Assembly: GCA_001600415.1 (NCBI GenBank) | Contig: BCJX01000021.1 | Coordinates: 62,001 to 126,000, forward strand | DNA from: Pascua guehoae | Lineage: Eukaryota; Basidiomycota; Tremellomycetes; Trichosporonales; Trichosporonaceae | Direction: 5' to 3' | DNA length: 64,000 bases | Part shown: piece after piece, positions 58,072-64,000 of the stretch | Numbering within the stretch: position 1 is the first letter of the stretch | How the letters are laid out: each line of letters starts with the position of its first letter | Notes under the pieces: generated by a model | The model's database searches: none | Told to the model about the DNA's origin: nothing | Seen by the model: only the letters and a program-made list of their open reading frames with translations | Made by a program: the position numbers and the translations under genes

Positions 58072-61000
58072 CTAGTCGCTATCCTCATCCGAGCCCTCGA
58101 GGACAATCTCCTCGACAATGAGCCGGTTGGGCGCAGGATGGTCCTGCTCGTCATCCGCAGCGACGGGCACCTCGACATGGTCGGGCTGCACGTCCTGCGC
58201 GGCAGCGGCGTTGGCTTTTGCCTGTTCGCGCTCTCGCTCGCGTTCGCGGGCCTTTTCGCGCTCTTTGTCCTTTTGCTGCTCGCGCTCCTCTTCCTTCTTC
58301 CTCCCTTCGTCAATGTGGGCGACCCACGCGTCGACGAGGCGGCTGAGCCCCTCGCCCTCGAACCCGGGCACAATGTCGTACCAGCTGGGATTGGCGCGGA
58401 CGCGGCGCGACAGCAGCGTCCAGCTAACCAGGTCCATGGCGTCACGTTTCCGCAGGTCGGCCTCGCGGGGGCGGTGGACCGAGTACGGGCGAGGGGGTGG
58501 GCGTGGCGGGAGCATACCCTCGAGGATAGCGCGAGGCTCCACCGTGCCCTCCTCGCACCTCAGTACGTGAGGCAGCGCAGATTCCAGCGGGAGACCGTCT
58601 GCGAGGATGCGCGCAATCGCCACCTGCTGCTCGGGCTGGCACATGACAAACATGCGTCCTTGTGCGGCGGCGGGATGTGCCGATGGGACTGCAAAGCCCT
58701 GCATCCGTACGAGCTCGTGGCGCGAGTACGACTCGGTCGTGCGTGCGCGCTCTGCACCGCTGGCCGCGCCGGGGGCAAACTTGGTATACTGGGCGCCCAT
58801 GAGGACGACGTTTGCGGCGCGCACAGGTAGCGTCCAGCACGCCTCGCGCGGAACAATGAGCGCGCGGACAATGCCCGCTGCAAACAGCTCGAGCACAATG
58901 GCAAGGTCCCTGGGCGCCATGCCCGAGACGAGGTAACCGACGCCATGGAGGAGGGGTTCCAAGAGGTCCGAGTCGCGCAAGCGGGCAAGAAGCGGCTCAA
59001 CATCGGCTCGTGGCGCAGACAGGAACCCAGACAGGTCCATCTCGGTGCCGCTCTGCGTGACGAGGTCCGCAGCAGCGTGACGTGCAGCTGCACGAGATGG
59101 TGTGAAAATGATGACAGACGACGGCGTTGGTGCAGTGACTGCCGCTTTGATAATGTCATATGTCGGCTTGACCATGGTCTTGAGCAGAGTCGCAGAGTGC
59201 GGGGTGCTAAACGTCTTGAGCTGTACGACGACGGGTGCACCGCGGTCCGGCGGGGTAAACGAGTAGCGGTACGCAGGATCCACGCCGAGCCAGGCGCCCA
59301 AGTCGGACGTGTCGGCCAGCGTGCACGTCAGTGCGACGATGCGTGTACGCAAGGGACGGGCAGTGGCAAGGAGGCGCACAATCGCGAGCTCGTAGACTGC
59401 ATCCAACAGGTGGAGGTCTTCGAGAAGGATGAGAGAGAGGCGTGTGCCCAAGTCGGCAAACTTGTCGTTGGACAGCGCAGCGAGCGCCGACGGGGTGGTG
59501 ACGACAATACGACCATTGTCTGCAGCCGCCGCAGTCTCAATGTTGTCAGGACCACGGGCGTACGTGACCGAAATCTTGCGCGATTTGGGGACAACACCAC
59601 GGATACGCGCAGCCGTTTCGCCTGCCGCTCGAGCGTGGGGTACGACGACAAGCACGAGCGCGTCCTTGTCGTGCCGGAACGCATGCCAGATGGCCATTTC
59701 GCCAATGAGGCTCTTGCCACTGGCAACGGGGGCAGAGAGGAGGACGTTGAATTGGGTGTGGTAAACACTCCAGAATGCCTGCGTCTGAATGCCGTTGAGC
59801 ATTGGCACGTGGGGGCGGTACGTGCGCTCGAGATCGGCATCGTCGAGAGCACCGATACGGAGGAATGGCAAGTCGAGAAGTGGTGTGCGATCCAGAAACT
59901 CTGGTGGCATGACGAGGTTTTCTAAGGCGACCTCGGTCTGAGAGAATGAGCCCAGCCACCGGTCGCTTGCCGTGACGAGCGAAAGCGCCTGCGGAGCGTC
60001 GGAACCCCACGGGAGGACGAAATCAATGTCAAGAGTTGTTGTCGTCTGCCGCACGAGAACCGAACGCCACTGCAAAATGTGCAAGCCCGTCTCGTCCTGA
60101 ACCCAGACATAGAATGGCTCGGCTGAGCCTGAGATCTTTGAGCTCCAGGTAAACTGCGGCGAGACTGTGACAGTGAGCTGGAGGAGGTCGTGTGCGAGCG
60201 GTCGCAGAGAGTAGGTTGCGTCGATGGTTGGGAACATCAGCGCAGCGTTCAGGAGCGCCTGGCCGTGGTGCGCATTCATGTGCACTAATTCGCCCAGGGA
60301 TGCCGCGTCCATCGAGCGCAGTTCGGAAATCTCCGTGTCGTCGGCCCACCGGCGAAGGTTGTAGAGTGTGTCACGCTGCAGCGTTGACAGCTGGCCAAGA
60401 GGATGCTCGTACGGCCACATGCGACGCTCGATCGCCTTGGACAGCTCGATGAGGAGGAACGCGCAGTTGGCCCAGTTGCGCGACAGGGCAATCTCGAGGA
60501 GGGCGCGGATGATACGGCCTGCGTTCTGTGCGACATATGCAGCATCAGATACCAGGGCAAAGTCTTCAAGGAAGACTTTGGAAATGTGCGCTTGAAGGCT
60601 GGGAGTCAGCTGGGCGGAGCTGGTCAACACCTAAACTCACAGGATGTTGACCTTTCCTGCTGCGCTCGTTGCACCACCCTTGACTTCCATGGGGCAGTTA
60701 TCCGAGCTCATAATCGTGGTGAGCTCGTCAATCTCACTGTCGCGCAACTGAATCTGCGAGAACTGCGGGTTAGCATCTCGTTAACACATCAACCCACCTC
60801 TGTTGCCTGCGAGAGCATGTCAAAGATGTCGGCATTCTTCATGCGTGGGTTGAACTTTTCATCTGATTCGTCAGCTACTGCCCCCGACGTACATGTTAAA
60901 ACTCACTGAACACCTCGACAGTCTGGTGACGCAGATAGTATCTGGCAGCAATGCGGCCCAGGTCCGAGATGACAAATGCGTTGTGAATCTCGTCAAAGCG

Positions 61001-64000
61001 GATCATCTTGGCAGTAGCAAGCTGACGTGCCGCCTGAGTGACGAGCTCGGAACGCTTGTTGCCGAGTTGAGGGTCGTCCTTTGGCTCATCGTGGGACATG
61101 CCTGATGGGTTAGATGTAATACAAGGAGCGAGAACCCACCATAGATAAACGGTTCGCGCCGCATGCGCACAAAGAGATACGTGTAACCAATCCACGAGAT
61201 TGCCTCGCGGACGTTGGCGATTGTACCCAACGCAATCTCGGCGTTGAGAGAGTCCACCATGCCAGGGATAAACTTGGACTCGATCGGGTGCTGGCTCATA
61301 ATTGAGTAGAGGTAGTGGTCGAGCTTGTCCTGCCCCGTGCAGATGTAACCCACACCACTGGTCTCGTATCCTGGACGACCGGCACGACCAAAGATCTGCA
61401 GCACGTCGAGGACACTCAGGTCGACAAATGCACCGCGTCCAGAGTCGTATACCTGCGTACCCTTGATGATGACGGCGTGCGCGGGCAAGTTGACACCCCA
61501 AGCAAGAGTGGAAGTGCAGCATAGCACCTTGATGCAGTTGTCCTCGAACAGGCGCTCTGTCATACTGCGGTCCGTGCGTAACATGCCGGCGTGGTGGATA
61601 CCAAAGCCATAGTCGAACAGCTCCTTCATCTCCTTGTTCCGCGAAGTGCCGACGTCTCGGCGGTAGAGCTGGAATTTGGCGTGGTCACGGGTGTCGAATG
61701 CGTCGAGGGCACCTTCCTCATGAGCCATTTCTTTCAATCGCTGTGCCGTTTTGACAGTCTCTTTGCGCGCGTGCACAAACACCATGACCTGGTGGCCTTC
61801 GCGCACGAGTTCGAGGACCTTGTCAAACACCACTTGGTCCATGTTACGGGTCTGAGCAGCAGAGCGTGCTTTGCCCTTGACGCCGATGAAGTGCTGCTCG
61901 AGGGGAACAGGACGGAACGAGGCATCGAAGAAGAACAGGCCCTGGTAGCGGTTTACCCTGTCGATTAGCGATCAAGCTGTTACGGAGAAAGCCACAGCTC
62001 ACCTCAGGAAATCGCTGACGTCGATGTAGTTTGGCAGAGTAGCGCTGAGGCCTACGATACGGATGAGAGACTGGCTCGACTCAACCTGCCTGGGTCAGTG
62101 GAAGAAAAGGCGTTGTGGACCCACCTGCCGCAAAGTCCTAGCAACAATAGTCTCAATGACAGCACCTCGTTCCTCATTGAGCAGGTGCACCTCGTCGATG
62201 ATGAGAAGGCGAACCTTCTGCTGGGTTAGCTACTGCAATTTGCACGATCAGCAACCCACCGAGGCAAGCTCTCCTTCTCCTGTCGGCTTGCGAGTCACAA
62301 CATCCCATTTCTCGGGCGTGGTGACGATAATCTGAGTCTCGTTGATCTCTTGACGCGTCATTTGCATGTCACCCGTGAGTTCGCGGACCTTGATGCCGAG
62401 CCACGCGAGCTTTTTGCCAAACTTGCGCGTAATCTCAGCCGCGAGGGCCTTCATGGGCGCGACGTAGATGATTTTAAACTTGTCCTTGTCAATGCTGAAG
62501 CCCGATGGGTGCGTGCTGCGGCCCTCTTTGACATGACTCTGGAGAACGCGGATGATGGTCATGAGCGCAACGTCGGTTTTACCAGCACCGGTCGGTGCGC
62601 AGACCAGCATGTTCTCGTTGGTGCCCATTGCGGTCGGGTGGACGACGCTCTGCATGCGGTTGAGCGCTGTGTAGCCTGGGAAACAGCCGCGTGCGAGGGG
62701 AGGCAGCGAGCGGATGAGTACCGGGTGTTCGTTGGCCTTTGGTGGAACCATATTCGGGGGCGGAACAGTGACCTCCTCATATGTGTGCGTCTGTTCGCGA
62801 GTGGTGCCAGCAGGCAAGGCAAATTTGCCGCCGTATGACAACCCCGCGTTTACAGATGCCCCAGACATGAACACGTTTGGCAGCTTCTCCTTTTCCTGTG
62901 GACCACGTCGCTGATTGTCAGCTGGGATTCCAGTGGGTGTTCTTACCACTCCGTCCTCTGCGAACATGGCTTTTGGCCGGCTCAGCTGCTCTTGGATTCG
63001 ACGTTCAATGTCCTCGGCCGTACCGATGACATCCGTAATGTCGATGACATTCTTGCGGCCCTTTGGTGCTCGTGGTTTGCGCTGCGGGTGAGCATGCTGT
63101 CTTCCTTCCGTTATACTGGTAACTGCTGGAAACGCGCGGTACTCCTGGGCATCTCTCCCAGCGCCCCTTGGCGCACCACGTTCCGACACGTGTTGTGCAA
63201 CTCACCTTGCCTCCACCACGCTCCGCGGCGACAACAGCTTCGCGAACGCCCGGCCGCAGCAGCTCCTCGACGAGCATCAGCCCGTCGCCCTCAAAGCCGA
63301 GGATCTCGACGAGCTCGGACTGGATATCCGCATCGGACCGGGGCGACGAGAGGAGCTCGAGGAGGGACAGGAGGGCCCCAGGTTGGAGATGGCTGGAGTC
63401 AGTTTGCGGGGCTCAGCAGAGGTAGCTGATGAGACGGGATGAGTACCCCAATGAAGGAATCGATGGGCCAATGGAAGAAGGAAAGAGACGCAAGGAAGGC
63501 AGCAAGGAAGGCTGTCGCCGAAGCGTTGGCCCCTCCACCCCATCCTGCACCTGGCACAGCTGGACAGCACAACTCACCTATGCACCCTGGCAACAAGCGT
63601 GCCCACGTCAACGTCCCCGCCGTCCTCCTCGTCCGGCCAGCCGCCGACAACGCTCGCGGCGCCCATCTCATACATGACCTCGTCGTCATTGTGAGCGACC
63701 GCGTCCATGCCCGCGTCTGCGTCCGCTCCGAGGAGAGAGTAGAGTGTCGGCCATGGCGTACGTGCGCCAACGCGAGTTTCGGGGCTGGCATCAGTATCCT
63801 TGTCCAGCGTGTACGTGTAAAGGACCCCAAGATATGCGGCGTGAGGTGACGCGCGTGGGGAGACAGAGTGCTCGAGGGCAGAATAGCACGAACACCACCA
63901 CGTCACCCTCCCCATTGTCACATTGCACCACGACTCACATCTCCGAGGGGACGTCGGCGAGCGCGGCCTCCCACTCGCGGTACGCAGCTGTCGACGGCCC
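58072..64000 (-). CDS. SLH1: Slh1/ASCC3-type Ski2-like RNA helicase, 5' end outside window
   Basis: At least 12 exons (64000-63939, 63784-63578, 63392-63206, 63081-62947, 62910-62260, 62220-62125, 62085-62003, 61957-61140, 61101-60907, 60862-60798, 60762-60641, 60598-58072) join in phase to about 1715 residues. Cassette 1 is intact: [14 protein letters not shown] (Walker A), [14 protein letters not shown] (DEVH), [32 protein letters not shown] (Slh1-type, unlike Brr2), [13 protein letters not shown] and [12 protein letters not shown], then a winged helix and a Sec63 domain ([18 protein letters not shown]). Cassette 2 is degenerate: [15 protein letters not shown] and [11 protein letters not shown] replace the normal motifs. 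After the second winged helix ([20 protein letters not shown]) the protein ends in a charged tail; the second Sec63 domain is absent. Slh1 splits collided ribosomes in the RQT complex. The 63784 acceptor is the least certain. Confidence 0.92.

Overview
The window is nuclear DNA from a fungus, most likely a basidiomycetous yeast of the Tremellomycetes (possibly Trichosporonales). That placement is inferred from high GC content, genes packed with very short GT...AG introns (many 34-60 nt) whose branch motif CTRAC sits a few bases before the acceptor, the mix of gene families, and lineage-type orphan proteins. No virus, transposon, plasmid or CRISPR was seen. Exon models were built by hand from splice sites and reading phase; where a total length is given, the exons sum to a whole number of codons.

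Layout. 1-748: 5' part of an alpha/beta hydrolase-like gene leaving the window. 2127-4811 (-): short-chain acyl-CoA synthetase (ACSS3 type) with both a mitochondrial-like N-terminus and a peroxisomal C-terminus. 4812-12284 is mostly non-coding but holds the 5' part of a U2 snRNA gene (7104), an orphan protein gene (8404-9267, -) and an intronless tRNA-Ser(CGA) (10635-10715). 12285-28276 is gene dense: an ankyrin + DIL protein, the H3K36 methyltransferase Set2, a 2OG-Fe(II) oxygenase-like protein (-), the GPI-mannosyltransferase subunit Pbn1/PIG-X, and the ribosome-biogenesis propeller Pwp2. 28277-31737: a sparse region with two tandem metallothionein genes, each split by an intron after codon 3. 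32537-39643: a NEDD1-like WD protein, the APC/C subunit Cdc26 (-) divergent from the Rab-receptor protein PRA1, and a DUF4112 membrane protein (-). 40425-42091 (-): a secreted pepsin-type aspartic protease. 43868-45446: an F-box-like protein. 46232-48048 (-): an MFS alpha-glucoside/sugar transporter. 51284-53204 (-): Bfr2/AATF. 53457-55519 (-): a Gly/Ser-rich orphan. 56017-57112: a DUF2015 membrane protein. 58072-64000 (-): an Slh1/ASCC3-type Ski2-like helicase whose 5' end lies beyond the window.

Working together: the genes are mostly unlinked housekeeping functions. Themes are ribosome production and quality control (Pwp2, Bfr2, Slh1), chromatin and RNA (Set2, U2 snRNA), membrane traffic and GPI anchors (PRA1, Pbn1, ankyrin-DIL), mitosis (Cdc26, NEDD1-like) and nutrient or metal handling (sugar transporter, protease, metallothioneins). 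The points most worth a second look are the metallothionein pair, the very long C/G homopolymers in neighbouring introns, the U2 gene with an unrecognisable 3' half, and the helicase without its second Sec63 domain.
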